Notes: a model not told the origin generated them from the letters alone. Shown: positions 35,474 through 45,601, numbered from the stretch's first letter. The stretch is DNA of 64,000 bases from Haloarcula regularis (GCF_029338315.1 NZ_CP119794.1:620001-684000); one strand, 5' to 3'. Numbers and translations are program-made.

Positions 35474-37006
35474 TCACTCCTCTTTGGCCCAGTCGAGCGA
35501 GCGCTCGACCGCTTTGCCCCACCGCTCGTACATCCGGTCGGCCGCCGAAGCGTCCGTCTTCGGGGCGAACTCGCGGTCCATCTGCCAGTTCTGCCGGAGT
35601 TCGTCGACGGACTCCCAGTAGCCGACGGCCAGCCCGGCGGCATAGGCAGACCCCAGTGCCGTCGTCTCGTCGACTTCGGGGCGCTCTATCGTCGTCTGGA
35701 TGATGTCCGACTGGAGCTGGCAGAGGAAGTTGTTCTTGACGGCGCCACCGTCGACCCGGAGGCTGGTCGTCTCGACGCCGGAGTCGGCTTCCATCGCCTC
35801 GGCGACATCCCGGGTCTGGTAGGCGATGGCCTCGAGCGTCGCCCGGACGATGTGCTCGCGGCGGGTGCCACGCGTCATCCCGACGATGGTCCCCCGAGCA
35901 CGCCCGTCCCAGTGTGGCGCACCGAGGCCGGTGAACGCCGGCACAACGTAGACGCCGTCCGTCGAGTCGACCGACCGTGCCAGCTCCTCCGTCTCGGCGG
36001 CGTTCTCGATGAGGTCGACGTCCTCCAGCCATTCGATGGCCGCACCCGTAATGAAGATGGCTCCCTCGAGGGCATACTGGACGGGTTCGCCCGAGAGCTG
36101 GAAGCCGATGGTCGTCAGGAGGCCGTGGTCGGATTCGACGGCGTCGGTCCCCGTGTTCATCAGGTAGAACGAGCCGGTGCCGTAGGTGTTCTTGGCGTCG
36201 CCCTCGTCGAAGCAGGTCTGGCCGAACAGCGCCGCCTGCTGGTCGCCCAGCGCCCCCGCGACTGGCACCTCGGCGCCGAGGAACCCGTCCGGGTCTGTGG
36301 TTCCGTAGTAGCTCTCGTCTGAGGAGGGGCGGACCTCCGGCACCATCGACGCGGGGACGCCGAACTCCGCGAGCAGTTCGTCGTCCCACTCGAGATCGCG
36401 GATGTTGTACAGCATCGTCCGCGAGGCGTTCGAGACGTCCGTGATGTGGTTGCCCGTCAGGTTGTAGATGAGCCAGGAGTCGATGGTTCCCATCAGGAGT
36501 TCCCCGTTCTCGGCGCGTTCGCGGGTGTCCTCCGGGCGGGAGCGTTCGGTCTTTATCGGGTCCGAGTTCTCGAGGATCCACTCCGTCTTGGTGGCCGAGA
36601 AGTACGCGTCACACTCGAGGCCGGTCTTCTCGCGGATCCACTCGACCTTCCCTTCCTCCTGGAGTTGCTCGACGCGGTCGGTGGTGCGGCGGTCCTGCCA
36701 GACCAGCGCGTTGTGGACAGGCTTACCGGTATCCTTGTCCCAGACGATGGTGGTCTCGCGCTGGTTCGTGATGCCGAGCGCCTCGAGCTGGCTGGCAGAC
36801 AGGCCGGCGGCCTCGAGGCCGTCCTGGACGACCTGCTTCGTGTTGTCCCAGATCTCCATCGGGTCGTGTTCGACCCAGCCCGGTTCGGGGTAAATCTGCT
36901 CGTGCTTCTGGTAGGCGTTCGCGACGACCTGGCCGCTGTGGTCGAAGACCATGAACCGTGTCCCAGTCGTCCCCTGGTCTATCGAACCGATGTATGTCTC
37001 TGTCAT
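35474..37006 (-). CDS. glpK: Glycerol kinase
   Basis: A 510-residue FGGY-family kinase of standard length. The start MTETYIGSIDQGTTGTRFMVFD holds the phosphate-binding DQGTTGTR (10-17). Later segments KTEWIL, TGSFYLMNTG and LRVDGGAVKNNFLCQLQSDI are typical of GlpK. It makes glycerol 3-phosphate for use by a membrane dehydrogenase, which is not in the window. The frame remains open far upstream on the minus strand, but only ATG 37006 opens with the conserved N-terminus and GGAG lies just before it. The likely promoter (rc CAATACTTATCT at 37079-37090) is shared back-to-back with the HxlR gene. Confidence 0.95.
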   Translation of the reverse strand: MTETYIGSIDQGTTGTRFMVFDHSGQVVANAYQKHEQIYPEPGWVEHDPMEIWDNTKQVVQDGLEAAGLSASQLEALGITNQRETTIVWDKDTGKPVHNALVWQDRRTTDRVEQLQEEGKVEWIREKTGLECDAYFSATKTEWILENSDPIKTERSRPEDTRERAENGELLMGTIDSWLIYNLTGNHITDVSNASRTMLYNIRDLEWDDELLAEFGVPASMVPEVRPSSDESYYGTTDPDGFLGAEVPVAGALGDQQAALFGQTCFDEGDAKNTYGTGSFYLMNTGTDAVESDHGLLTTIGFQLSGEPVQYALEGAIFITGAAIEWLEDVDLIENAAETEELARSVDSTDGVYVVPAFTGLGAPHWDGRARGTIVGMTRGTRREHIVRATLEAIAYQTRDVAEAMEADSGVETTSLRVDGGAVKNNFLCQLQSDIIQTTIERPEVDETTALGSAYAAGLAVGYWESVDELRQNWQMDREFAPKTDASAADRMYERWGKAVERSLDWAKEE

Positions 37007-37142
37007 GGGTTGCTCTCCAGCAGCTCGCGAAAGACGCGACGAAAGCGCCGTGTTCACCCCCAGACTCAGATGGAGCGCAGATAAGTATTGTCCATCGATG
37101 GCTCCCGACATCGTAATCACTGCAGGGACCGTAGTCACACGG

Positions 37143-37493
37143 ATGCAAACGAAGCCGACTCGCCCTGCGGCCCCGTTCTTTACGCTGCTCGGGAAGGCAC
37201 ACACCATGGGAATCCTCCACCAACTGGTCCGGGCCGACGCGCGGCCCTGGCGGTTCACCGAACTCCAGCGAGCGCTGGAGCTCTCGCCGAACACGCTCTC
37301 GACGCGACTCGAGGAACTCGCCGAGGCCGGCCTGGTCACACGGACACAGTACGACGAGAGTCCACCGCGGGTGGAGTACGCGGCGACGGCGAAGGCGGCC
37401 GACCTCGCGCCCGTGTTTCGCGAGCTCCGCGAGTGGGCCCGCACGCACGAGCGACCGGCGGACCAGTCCGCTCGCTTCGGAGGGCGGAAGTGA
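37143..37493 (+). CDS. HxlR-family transcriptional regulator
   Basis: A 116-residue winged-helix protein: LLGKAHTMGILHQLVRADARPWRFTELQRALELSPNTLSTRLEELAEAGLVTRTQYDESPPRVEYAATAKA is the HxlR domain laid out without gaps. It lacks the N-terminal Cys of redox-sensing members. ATG 37143 was chosen because the domain begins here and AGATAAGTAT at 37079-37088 gives a short leader. It is divergent from glpK, so control of glpK is possible, as is control of the exporter 52 bp downstream. Confidence 0.82.
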   Translation: MQTKPTRPAAPFFTLLGKAHTMGILHQLVRADARPWRFTELQRALELSPNTLSTRLEELAEAGLVTRTQYDESPPRVEYAATAKAADLAPVFRELREWARTHERPADQSARFGGRK

Positions 37494-37544
37494 CTCTCCG
37501 GGCCTGGACTGACCAGTACATCGCTTCGCGAATCGTAGCGAGGG

Positions 37545-39529
37545 GTGAATGACGACACGCGCGAGAGGCCGGAGGCGGACGTGACGAGTGAGCCGTCACG
37601 GTCAGACGGTGCTGGGTCGATGTGGCAACTGTACGCCGAGTACGGCCGCGAGAACGGCGCCTTCGCCGTCCTCGGGACGGGCATGGCGCTGGTCGCCCGG
37701 GCGTCCGGACTCGTCCCCGCACTCGCGCTCGGCCTGGCGATAGACGCCATCCTGCTCGGGACCCGCCCGTTCGAGCTCCCACTGGTCCCGGCCACGTGGC
37801 TGCCGACGACGGCGACCGGACAGGTGTGGGTCGTCGTCGCCCTCCTGGTAGCGGTGACTGTCGGGGTGCCATCGCGTCGTGGCTCCAGAACTACGGCTGG
37901 AACCGGTTCGCCCAGAACATCCAGCACGCGCTCCGCGTCGACGCCTACGAGCGGATGCAGGCCCTCGACCGGGCGTTCTTCGACGCGTCGCGGACCGGCG
38001 AGATCCTCGCGGTGCTCAACAACGACGTGAACCAGCTGGAGTCGTTCCTGACCGACGGGGTCAGCTCGGCGATTCGACTGGTCGCGCTCGTCGTCGGCGT
38101 CGGCGTCGTCATGGTCGTCCTGAACCCGTGGCTGGCGCTGGTCTCGCTGCTCGCCGTGCCCGTCCTGGGGGCGTTCACGTTCCTGTTCGTCCGCCGAGTC
38201 CAGCCCAAGTACGCCACCATGCGCCAGCGCGTCGGCGACTTGAACGCCCGCCTGGAGAACAACGTCGGTGGCATCGAGGTCATCAAGACCGAACACGCCG
38301 AGGCCTACGAGGCCGACCGCGTCGCGGCGGCGTCCCAATCCTACTACGACGCCAACTGGGACGCGATCAAGACGCGCATCACGTTCTTCCCGGGGCTGTC
38401 GGCCATCTCCGGCCTGAGCTTCGCGCTCACCTTCGGTGTGGGCGCGTTCTGGGTCCTGCAGGGCCCGCCCCTGGGTCTCTCGGGGACCGTCAGCCCCGGT
38501 GCGTTCGTGACCTTCCTGCTGTACACCCAGCAGTTCATCTGGCCGCTCGCCCAGTTCGGGCAGATCGTCAACAACTACCAGAAGGCCAAAGCCTCGAGCG
38601 ACCGCGTTTACGGGCTGTTAAACGCCGAAGGAGGGATCACTGAGTTGCCCGACGCGCGCACGCTCGACGACGTGGCCGGCCGCATCGAGTACGACGACGT
38701 CGTGTTCAGGTACGCCGCAGGGGACGACGGGGCCGAAGCATCGACCGGGGGCGACGAGACGCCGACGGGCGACCCAGTCCTCCGCGACGTCTCCTTCGCT
38801 GTCGCTCCCGGCGACACCGTCGGCATCGTCGGTCCAACCGGCAGCGGTAAGTCGACGCTGGTGAAACTGCTGGTGCGCCTCTACGACCCCGAGTCGGGGA
38901 CCGTCAGCATCGACGGCCACGACGTGCGCGACCTCTCGCTCGAGAGCCTCCGCCGCCGGGTGGGGTACGTCGCCCAGGACCCGTTTCTCTTCTACGGGAC
39001 GGTCCGGGAGAACATCGCCTACGGGACCTTCGACGCGACGGACGAGGACGTGACCGCGGCCGCCCGGCGGGCCGCCGCCCACGAGTTCATCGAGAACCTC
39101 CCCGACGGCTACGACACGCTGGTCGGCGAGCGCGGCGTGAAACTCTCGGGCGGGCAGCGCCAGCGCGTCGCGCTCGCGCGGACCTTCCTGAAGGACCCCG
39201 CCATCCTCGTCCTCGACGAGGCCACGAGCCACGTCGACACCGAGACGGAGGCCATCATCCAGCGCAGTCTCCGCGACCTCGCGCGCGACCGGACGACCGT
39301 CGCCATCGCCCACCGGCTCTCGACGGTGAAAGACGCCGACGAGATTCTGGTCCTGGAGGGCGGTCGCATCGTCGAACGGGGCACGCACGTCGACCTTCTG
39401 GCCGAGGACGGCCTCTACGCCAACCTCTGGCGCGTCCAGGCCGGCGATCTGGAGGAACTGCCGGATTCCTTCTTCGAGGCCGCCGTGGCGCGCCGGGCCG
39501 CCATCGAAGGCAGTTCGAGCACGGACTGA
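37545..39529 (+). pseudogene. ABC exporter (type I half-transporter), frameshifted
   Basis: The product would be about 661 residues: a six-helix transmembrane domain, then an ABC domain with Walker A GPTGSGKST, the Q-loop GYVAQDPFLF, signature LSGGQRQR and Walker B ILVLDEATSHVD. The start is a GTG (37545) with the reading MNDDTRERPE; ATG 37620 is an alternative. The frame is lost at G4 37863-37866: one more G gives AVTVGGAIASWLQNYGWNRFAQ and an intact protein. It probably exports a lipid or drug as a homodimer. The HxlR gene upstream may regulate it. Confidence 0.82.
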
Positions 39530-39630
39530 GCCGACCGCGCCCCCGGTCGTCGGCACGGCATCCCCTCGAACTTCGACTGACAGAGCCGTATATGCCGGAC
39601 CAGCGCGTACGGACTAGTGAGGTGAACGAC

Positions 39631-40356
39631 ATGAAAACAGTCTCCCGTTCGCGTTCGCCCGCGGCCGCCGCCGGGGCGAGCGACCGACCCCGCACCCGCC
39701 CGCATCGCCTTCGGCAACTCGCTGGCCTCGCGCTCGTCGGCGCGCTCTACTGGGCCGCCGTGAGACCACGCCTGCTGAACTGGGGCGCGACCCCGTCGGA
39801 GGTTCGGCGCTACCTGCCCGGCGACGCCCTGCTCCCCGACGCGGACGGCGTCTCGACGATGGCCGTCACCGTCGACGGGACGCCCGAGGACGTGTGGCCC
39901 TGGTTGCGCCAGCTGGGCCAGGAACGCGGCGGGTTCTACAGCTACACCTGGGCGGAGAACCTCGTCGGGCTGGGCATCCGGAACGCCGACGAGATCGTCC
40001 CCGAGTACCAGGACCTGGCCGTCGGCGAGACAGTGCGACTCGGCCGTGCCGACCGGTTCCCCGACGCGGAGCTCGAGGTGGCGTCGATGAACCCCCCGGC
40101 CTCGCTGGTCCTGCAGACGCCGGACGACCCGCCGTGGTGGGTCTGGGCGTTCGTCTTAGAGCCCGTCGGCGAGAACGAGACGCGACTGCTCGTCAGGGCC
40201 CGTGTCAGGTTGCCCGAGAACCCCCTCCTGCGGGTGCTCAGCGAGGCGGTGCTCGATCCGGTCACCGTCCTCATGACCGTCGGGATGCTCCGGGGTATCA
40301 GGTCACGGGTCGAACGCGCCGTGACCGGCCCAGAGACGTCGGTCACCGAGCGCTGA
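39631..40356 (+). CDS. SRPBCC/polyketide-cyclase-like protein
   Basis: A 241-residue protein with an N-terminal basic and hydrophobic stretch (LAGLALVGALYWAAV) and a SRPBCC-like lipid-binding domain (STMAVTVDGTPEDVWPWLRQLGQERGGFYSYTWAENLVGLGIRNADEIVPEYQ). The start was set at ATG 39631 because GAGGTG lies 8 nt upstream; a start at 39592 is open. It may be membrane-attached. It ends 2 bp from the convergent histidine kinase. The substrate is unknown. Confidence 0.68.
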   Translation: MKTVSRSRSPAAAAGASDRPRTRPHRLRQLAGLALVGALYWAAVRPRLLNWGATPSEVRRYLPGDALLPDADGVSTMAVTVDGTPEDVWPWLRQLGQERGGFYSYTWAENLVGLGIRNADEIVPEYQDLAVGETVRLGRADRFPDAELEVASMNPPASLVLQTPDDPPWWVWAFVLEPVGENETRLLVRARVRLPENPLLRVLSEAVLDPVTVLMTVGMLRGIRSRVERAVTGPETSVTER

Positions 40357-40358
40357 CG

Positions 40359-41933
40359 TCACCGGGTTCGCTCGCCGGCAAGCCGCTCTCGGAGGCGCTG
40401 CAGCCGCGGCACGGCACTCCGGTAGCCCCAGGCCGTGAGCAGTCCCAGCGAGAGGCCCCAGACGACGTGACTCACCAGTATCGAGGTCGAGAAACGCGGT
40501 ATCGGGGCGGGAATCCCGAGCAGGCGCAGCCACATCGGGCCGACGACGCTCGCCGCGACGGCCCAGAGCACTACGCCCCAGAGGAGTCCGACGCCGACGT
40601 ACGTCGAGAGGTCGTCCCGGCGCTCCTCCGGGGCCAGGGTCACCAGGCTCACGAAGACGAACCCGAAGACGACGCTGTGGAACTCGTGGGTTATCCACCC
40701 GACGAGCGGGTTGGCGACGCCGTAGAAGACGCCGATGCCGGCGATGGACCCGCCCAGCAGTTCGGAGACGGCGCCGTAGACGACGCCGGCGAGGAGCGCG
40801 CTGACGACCGCGACCAGCAGGTGCGGCGTCGCCGGTCGGAGGCGGGAGAGCGTCGCCTGGGACGGCCGGAGGCTGGCGGCGTCCGGCGTGACGCGAGCGA
40901 GGTCGACGGTGACCGTCGTCCCGGACTCGCCCGTGGCCGTCTCGATGTCGCCCGCGTAGCTCTCGGCGAGGAGGCGGACGACGTTCAGCCCGTACCCGCC
41001 TCGCGGGTCGTCGAACTCCCCGATGTCGCCGGTCTCGAGCAGTTTGCGCTGGCTCTCCGGGAGGCCCGGACCCTGGTCGCTGACGCTGATCCGGACCCGC
41101 GGGCCCGTGACGGAGACGGATATCTCGGGGGCCGCGTCGTCGGCGTGGACGACGGCGTTCTCGAGCAGGTTCGTGAACACGTTGGACAGTCGCTCGTTGG
41201 CGTACACCTGGAGGCCCGGCGGGCAGTCGACCGGCGGAATCTCGGTATCGGGATACCGCGCCTCGATGGTCTCGACGCTCTCGGCGATGGCCGCCTCGAG
41301 ATCGACGGGGGTGCCAGCGGCCCGCGCGTGGCCCGCGTGCCTGACCAGATACTTCACCTCCTCGACGGTCCGCTGGATGTCGTCGAGCCGGTCGTTGACG
41401 ACCCGTTCGGCTTGCGGGTGGTCCGAGGGGTCGACGGTGGCGAACCCGCGCAGCGGCGTGAGCGCGTTGAGAATCTCGTGTCGGAGGATGCGGTTGAGGA
41501 TGACCAGCCGGTTCGTCTGTTGCTGGAGCGTGCCGCGCTGGCGCCGGTTGCGTGCGGCGTAGATGCCCGTCAGCGTCCCCCCGACACTGCCCCCGATGAG
41601 GAACGTCGACAGGTACGACTGGGACCGTATCGTCGCCAGGTTGGACATGTCGGCAGTCTTCGACCCCAGCACCGTCAGGACGAGCAGGACCGTCATCGCG
41701 GCGGTGCCGAGGACACACCACAGCGCGGTCGTCCGGACGGTGGCCCGGTCGACGTCGGCGACGAAGAGCGCGACCCCGAAGGCCGCAAGTCCCAGACCGA
41801 GCGCGAGCGGTGCGATGCCCGCCAGAAAGAAGCGCACCGGGTCCTCGTAGATTGCGAGCGCGACGGTGAACCGGGTGAGCACGAACCCGATGACCGCGAT
41901 GACGAGTCCGCTGGCGTTGAGCCGTCGCCTCAT
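40359..41933 (-). CDS. Membrane histidine kinase with an extra C-terminal membrane domain
   Basis: A 524-residue protein. Residues 1-130 hold about four hydrophobic segments; the H-box follows (LRHEILNALTPLRG, H152), then N-box NLLENAVVHA, G boxes DQGPGLP and GGYGLNVV, ending near 350. Unusually, 365-505 are again hydrophobic, with some four or five helices (LLVAVVSALLAGVVYGAVSE, IGVFYGVANPLVGWITHEF, VGVGLLWGVVLWAVAASVVG). The kinase core is thus sandwiched between membrane domains. A TATA box CTTTATTG lies about 31 nt upstream of ATG 41933. No response regulator is adjacent. Confidence 0.85.
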   Translation of the reverse strand: MRRRLNASGLVIAVIGFVLTRFTVALAIYEDPVRFFLAGIAPLALGLGLAAFGVALFVADVDRATVRTTALWCVLGTAAMTVLLVLTVLGSKTADMSNLATIRSQSYLSTFLIGGSVGGTLTGIYAARNRRQRGTLQQQTNRLVILNRILRHEILNALTPLRGFATVDPSDHPQAERVVNDRLDDIQRTVEEVKYLVRHAGHARAAGTPVDLEAAIAESVETIEARYPDTEIPPVDCPPGLQVYANERLSNVFTNLLENAVVHADDAAPEISVSVTGPRVRISVSDQGPGLPESQRKLLETGDIGEFDDPRGGYGLNVVRLLAESYAGDIETATGESGTTVTVDLARVTPDAASLRPSQATLSRLRPATPHLLVAVVSALLAGVVYGAVSELLGGSIAGIGVFYGVANPLVGWITHEFHSVVFGFVFVSLVTLAPEERRDDLSTYVGVGLLWGVVLWAVAASVVGPMWLRLLGIPAPIPRFSTSILVSHVVWGLSLGLLTAWGYRSAVPRLQRLRERLAGERTR

Positions 41934-42089
41934 AGTATCCGGATAGTTACAAACCACGTACAATAAAGTTCGTCATCGAATACCAATCGTGAGAATCGTC
42001 GGCATGACACACCGGCGTCCGCGGCCGACCACCTATCAACTATCGACAAAATCGACACTTGTTCGACGCTCGAGTCCGAACTACCCCCG

Positions 42090-43316
42090 ATGACCGTTCG
42101 AGTACCCTGCGGTGGCGGGGCCGTCGCGGTGTCGCTGCCCGACTGCTCGGTGACGGTGTGTCGCCCGCCGGGCGGCCAGGCCGTCGACCCGGACGAGGCG
42201 GCCGCCGCGGCGATGGCCGACCCCCACGGGCCCAAACTCCAGGCACGAGTCGATCCCGACGACACCGTCGCCATCGTCGTGACGGACGTGACGCGGGCGA
42301 CGCCCGACGACGTGCTCGTTGAGCACCTGCTGTCGTCGCTCGCCGGCGCGGGCGTCCACCGCGAGCAGGTGAGCGTCGTCGTGGGGCTGGGGCTGCACCG
42401 GCCGATGACCGACGACGAACTGGCGGCGGCCCTGGGCGAACACGCCGACCTGGCGGTGAACCACGACCCCGAGGCGACTGTCACGGTGGGAGAGGTCGAC
42501 GGCGTCGACGTCGACGTCCACGAGACGGTGGCGGCCGCCGACCACGTCCTCGCGACGGGGATGGTCGAGCCACACCAGTACGCGGGCTTTTCCGGCGGCG
42601 CGAAGACCGTCGTCGTCGGCGCCGGCGGCGAGTCACAGATCGGCTATACCCACGGCCCGGACCTCATCGGCCGAGCAGGGGTCCGCCTGGGCCGCGTCGA
42701 CGGCAACCCGTTCCGCTCGTTCCTGGACCGGGCCGGCGACGCCGTCGGCGTCGACTTCTGTCTGAACGTCACGCACGGCCCCGCCGGCATCCTCGACGCG
42801 GCGGCCGGCGACCCGCGGGCCGTCGTCCGCCACCTCTCGGCCAGCGCACGCGAGGCGCTCTCGGTCTCTCTCGAGGGCACTTACGACGCCGTGGTGGCCG
42901 GCGTCGGCGCGCCCAAGGACGCGAACCTCTACCAGGCGACCCGCGCCGCGACGTACGTCGCGCTGGGCGACTACGACCCGCTGACTGAGGGCGGTCGCAT
43001 CGTCGTGCCGGCCGAACTCGCGGAGGGCGTCGGCCAGGGCACCGGCGAACAGCGCTTCTACGACTGGCTCTCGGGCGCGGACAGCGCCGAGGACCTCTAC
43101 GAGACGATGGCCGAGGGGTACGAACCGGGGGCGCAGCGTGCCTTCGTCGTCACACGGGTCCTGCGGGACTACGACGTCTGGGTGACAAACAGCGAGGCAC
43201 CCGACGTCGTCGAGGAGTGTCTCATGCACGCCGCGGACGACGTGGCCGACGCCATCGAACCGGGAAGCGACGTCCTCGTCGTCCCCGACGCACTGAACAC
43301 GCTACTCGTCCGGTGA
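42090..43316 (+). CDS. larA: LarA-family nickel-dependent lactate racemase homologue
   Basis: A 408-residue protein of normal LarA length. It has GLGLHRPMTDDE, the central HQYAGFSGGAKTVVVGAGG segment and GAPKDANLYQATRAA, all characteristic. LarA racemises lactate or related 2-hydroxy acids with a nickel-pincer cofactor made by LarB, LarC and LarE; none of those lies in the window, and the cofactor genes must be elsewhere if it is active. The hydroxy acid is uncertain. Its last 15 bp overlap the end of the convergent PH-domain gene. Confidence 0.82.
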   Translation: MTVRVPCGGGAVAVSLPDCSVTVCRPPGGQAVDPDEAAAAAMADPHGPKLQARVDPDDTVAIVVTDVTRATPDDVLVEHLLSSLAGAGVHREQVSVVVGLGLHRPMTDDELAAALGEHADLAVNHDPEATVTVGEVDGVDVDVHETVAAADHVLATGMVEPHQYAGFSGGAKTVVVGAGGESQIGYTHGPDLIGRAGVRLGRVDGNPFRSFLDRAGDAVGVDFCLNVTHGPAGILDAAAGDPRAVVRHLSASAREALSVSLEGTYDAVVAGVGAPKDANLYQATRAATYVALGDYDPLTEGGRIVVPAELAEGVGQGTGEQRFYDWLSGADSAEDLYETMAEGYEPGAQRAFVVTRVLRDYDVWVTNSEAPDVVEECLMHAADDVADAIEPGSDVLVVPDALNTLLVR

Positions 43317-45080
43317 GTCCCCGTCGCGCGTCTTTGGGTCGGCGGTGTCGGGTTCCTCAGCGTCCGGTTCGTCTTCGTCCGCTTCGTCCGCTCCTTCGGT
43401 GGCGTCGTCCGTCCCCTCGGTCAGCGGCCCCCATTCGTCGTCCGGCCAGTCGTCGGCGCCCGTCTCGCTACCCGACGACTCGTCCGCTGCGCTCGTCGTC
43501 TCTGCGGGCGCCTCGTCTACGGGAGCGCGTGCCCGGGCCGCGGCTTTCCGTTCCAGGAGGTCGGTCCGGAGGCGTTCGCGGAGTTCGTCCCGCAGGTCAC
43601 CGGCGACGTCGGCGTCGACGTCGTAGGCGCTCGCGCTCCCCCCGACGAGGCTCGAGGAGCTGGCCGTGTCGGCGGTCACGGTGGCGAGGCGGCGACGGCG
43701 CTGGAACGGCGTCCGGCGGACGAAGACGGTCTGGATGCGGTAGTACGGCACGACCCGCGTGGTCCGCCGCCAGAAGCCCGTCCGGGTCGCGAGCACGTCG
43801 TCGTCCAGCGCGTATCCGCGGTGGATCCAGTGGTAGTACGCGCCCGGCACCACGACGGCGAACAGGCCCAGCAGCACCCACCAGCGGCCCGATTCGAGCA
43901 CGAACGTGTCGACCGCGTAGCCCACGACGACGAGCACGGTGGCGACGAAGCCGTACCGGAACGCGTACCGGCGGCGGGCGCGTTTCGGCGGCCGTTCGAA
44001 CGCCAGGTCGCCGAAGGGCGCGACGTCGCGGGCCAGTTCGTAGACGTCCTCGCGGGGCGCCATGGGCACGGCGACGCCCTGGCTCGACTGCTGGCTCTGT
44101 GGCCCGTACCCGGCCGTCTCGACGACCAGCGTCGCGTACCCGAACCGGCGCATCAGCGCGTTCTCGCGGATGCTGACCGTCTGGACCTTCCCGACGGGGA
44201 TAGTCCCGCTGTAACGGCGCAACAGCCCCCGCTCGTACCGCAGGTCGTCGTCCTCGCGAGTGAGCGTGAACTGGTAGTACTCGACGACGGTCAAGACGGC
44301 ACTGACGACCAGCGCGACGAGCACGAACTGCACGCCCGTCAGCACGGCGAGCACGACCAGTCGCGGCGTCGCCATGTCGCGGAGCATCGGTATCCCGAGG
44401 CTGCCGTTCGCCGCGAGGAGGCGGAGGTTGAACCGCAACACCGCGACGACGACGTCCGACCCCAGCGGCAGGCCGACGAGCGTCAGCACCGGCGCGGCCG
44501 GTCGCACCGAGACGACGGCGTACGTGAGCAGATCCCGCCAGGAGAACGTAAAGAGTAGTTCCGCGGCGACACCGGGCGATTCGTCCGCGGCCCCAGTCTC
44601 GCCTCGGTCCGCCGCGTCGGCGGCCCGGGCTGGGTCGGTCCTCCGGCGGTCGTACCCCTGGACGAGTCGCCTGAGGCGGTCTGCCTCGGCCACGCCGACG
44701 GCGTCGAGGGTGGCCTCCGTCGCGCTCCCGCCGGCCGTCTCGAACTCGACCACGGTCAGGCCAAGCATCCGGTTGAACACGCCCTGTCGGGTGTCGACGT
44801 TCTGGACGCGCCCGAGGGGAATCTCGCGCGACTGGCGTGCGACGACGCCCGACTCCACCCTGAGCGTGTCGTCGTCGACCTCGTACCGGAAGCGCAGGTA
44901 GCGCAGCAAGCCGTAGCCGCCGAACAGGGTGGCCGCGAGCGGCGCGAGGAGCGGAACGGCCACCGCCGGGAGTCCGAGCACGCCCGCGAGAGCCGTGCCG
45001 ACGAAGAAGCCGAAGATGGCGCCCTGTACCGCCGCCCGGGCGACACGCAGAATCGCGCTCCGTGGGTGCAGGCGTCTCAT
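43302..45080 (-). CDS. PH-domain (bPH2) membrane protein, YdbT-like
   Basis: A 592-residue protein with paired N-terminal hydrophobic segments and repeated bPH2 domains (YEVDDDTLRVESGVVARQSREIPLGRVQNVDTRQG, then YERGLLRRYSGTIPVGKVQTVSIRE, then LDDDVLATRTGFWRRTTRVVPYYRIQTVFVRR). Each follows a pair of membrane spans. An acidic low-complexity tail (rich in Asp, Glu and Ala, 500-592) completes it. The start overlaps the stop of the smaller PH protein by 4 bp, so the pair is translated together. Role unknown; bacterial YdbS/YdbT pairs affect envelope traits. Confidence 0.82.
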   Translation of the reverse strand: MRRLHPRSAILRVARAAVQGAIFGFFVGTALAGVLGLPAVAVPLLAPLAATLFGGYGLLRYLRFRYEVDDDTLRVESGVVARQSREIPLGRVQNVDTRQGVFNRMLGLTVVEFETAGGSATEATLDAVGVAEADRLRRLVQGYDRRRTDPARAADAADRGETGAADESPGVAAELLFTFSWRDLLTYAVVSVRPAAPVLTLVGLPLGSDVVVAVLRFNLRLLAANGSLGIPMLRDMATPRLVVLAVLTGVQFVLVALVVSAVLTVVEYYQFTLTREDDDLRYERGLLRRYSGTIPVGKVQTVSIRENALMRRFGYATLVVETAGYGPQSQQSSQGVAVPMAPREDVYELARDVAPFGDLAFERPPKRARRRYAFRYGFVATVLVVVGYAVDTFVLESGRWWVLLGLFAVVVPGAYYHWIHRGYALDDDVLATRTGFWRRTTRVVPYYRIQTVFVRRTPFQRRRRLATVTADTASSSSLVGGSASAYDVDADVAGDLRDELRERLRTDLLERKAAARARAPVDEAPAETTSAADESSGSETGADDWPDDEWGPLTEGTDDATEGADEADEDEPDAEEPDTADPKTRDGDSPDE

Positions 45081-45538
45081 ACTGCGTCGGTGGCCTCGCT
45101 CTCGCCGGCGAGGTCACGGAGGCGTTCGCGCAGTTCGGTCGCCCGCTCGGGCCGGAGCCCTGGGATGGTGATGTCGGCCCCTCGCGAGCCCGCCGTGTAG
45201 ACGACGACGCTCGACAGGCCGGCGGTCCGCTCGATAGGGCCCCGCCGCGTGTCGACGTGCTGGACGCGGACGTAGGGGACGGACGTGTCGGTCCTGGTCA
45301 CGACGCCCCGGACGAGATAGAGGGCGTCGTCCTGAAGTTCGAACCGCCAGATGCGGTGGGCGGCGACGGCGTGGACAGTCCCCAGGACGACGAGGACGAG
45401 CCAGCCGGCGGCGACCAGCGTGGGCGGGAGCGTGAGGAGAAAGCGGTCGATGCCGACCGCGATGGCGGCAAGCACCGTCGCCTGTATCACCCGGCGACCG
45501 ACCCACAGCATCCTGACGCGGGGGTGCAACGACTCCAT
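45077..45538 (-). CDS. PH-domain (bPH2) membrane protein, YdbS-like
   Basis: A 153-residue protein with two hydrophobic segments near the N-terminus (VIQATVLAAIAVGIDRFLLTL and LVAAGWLVLVVLGTVHAVAA), followed by one bPH2 domain (WRFELQDDALYLVRGVVTRTDTSVPYVRVQHVDTRRG). It overlaps the downstream YdbT-like gene by 4 bp. The pair mirrors the bacterial YdbS-YdbT operon. ATG 45538 has no obvious strong TATA box. Confidence 0.82.
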   Translation of the reverse strand: MESLHPRVRMLWVGRRVIQATVLAAIAVGIDRFLLTLPPTLVAAGWLVLVVLGTVHAVAAHRIWRFELQDDALYLVRGVVTRTDTSVPYVRVQHVDTRRGPIERTAGLSSVVVYTAGSRGADITIPGLRPERATELRERLRDLAGESEATDAV

Positions 45539-45601
45539 ACACCACTCGTGGAACGACCGTCGGATTAATAGTTTGGACCGCGGTGGACCGCGGCGACCCG
45601 G

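Noticed and set aside
35474..38338. Glycerol kinase read as a 954-residue protein with a long N-terminal extension
   Set aside because: The conserved GlpK start is at 37006 with a GGAG site; the extension runs antisense to the HxlR and exporter genes.
39894..41966. A plus-strand frame of 690 codons opposite the histidine kinase
   Set aside because: Another antisense artefact of GC bias; the kinase has complete H, N and G boxes and a TATA box.
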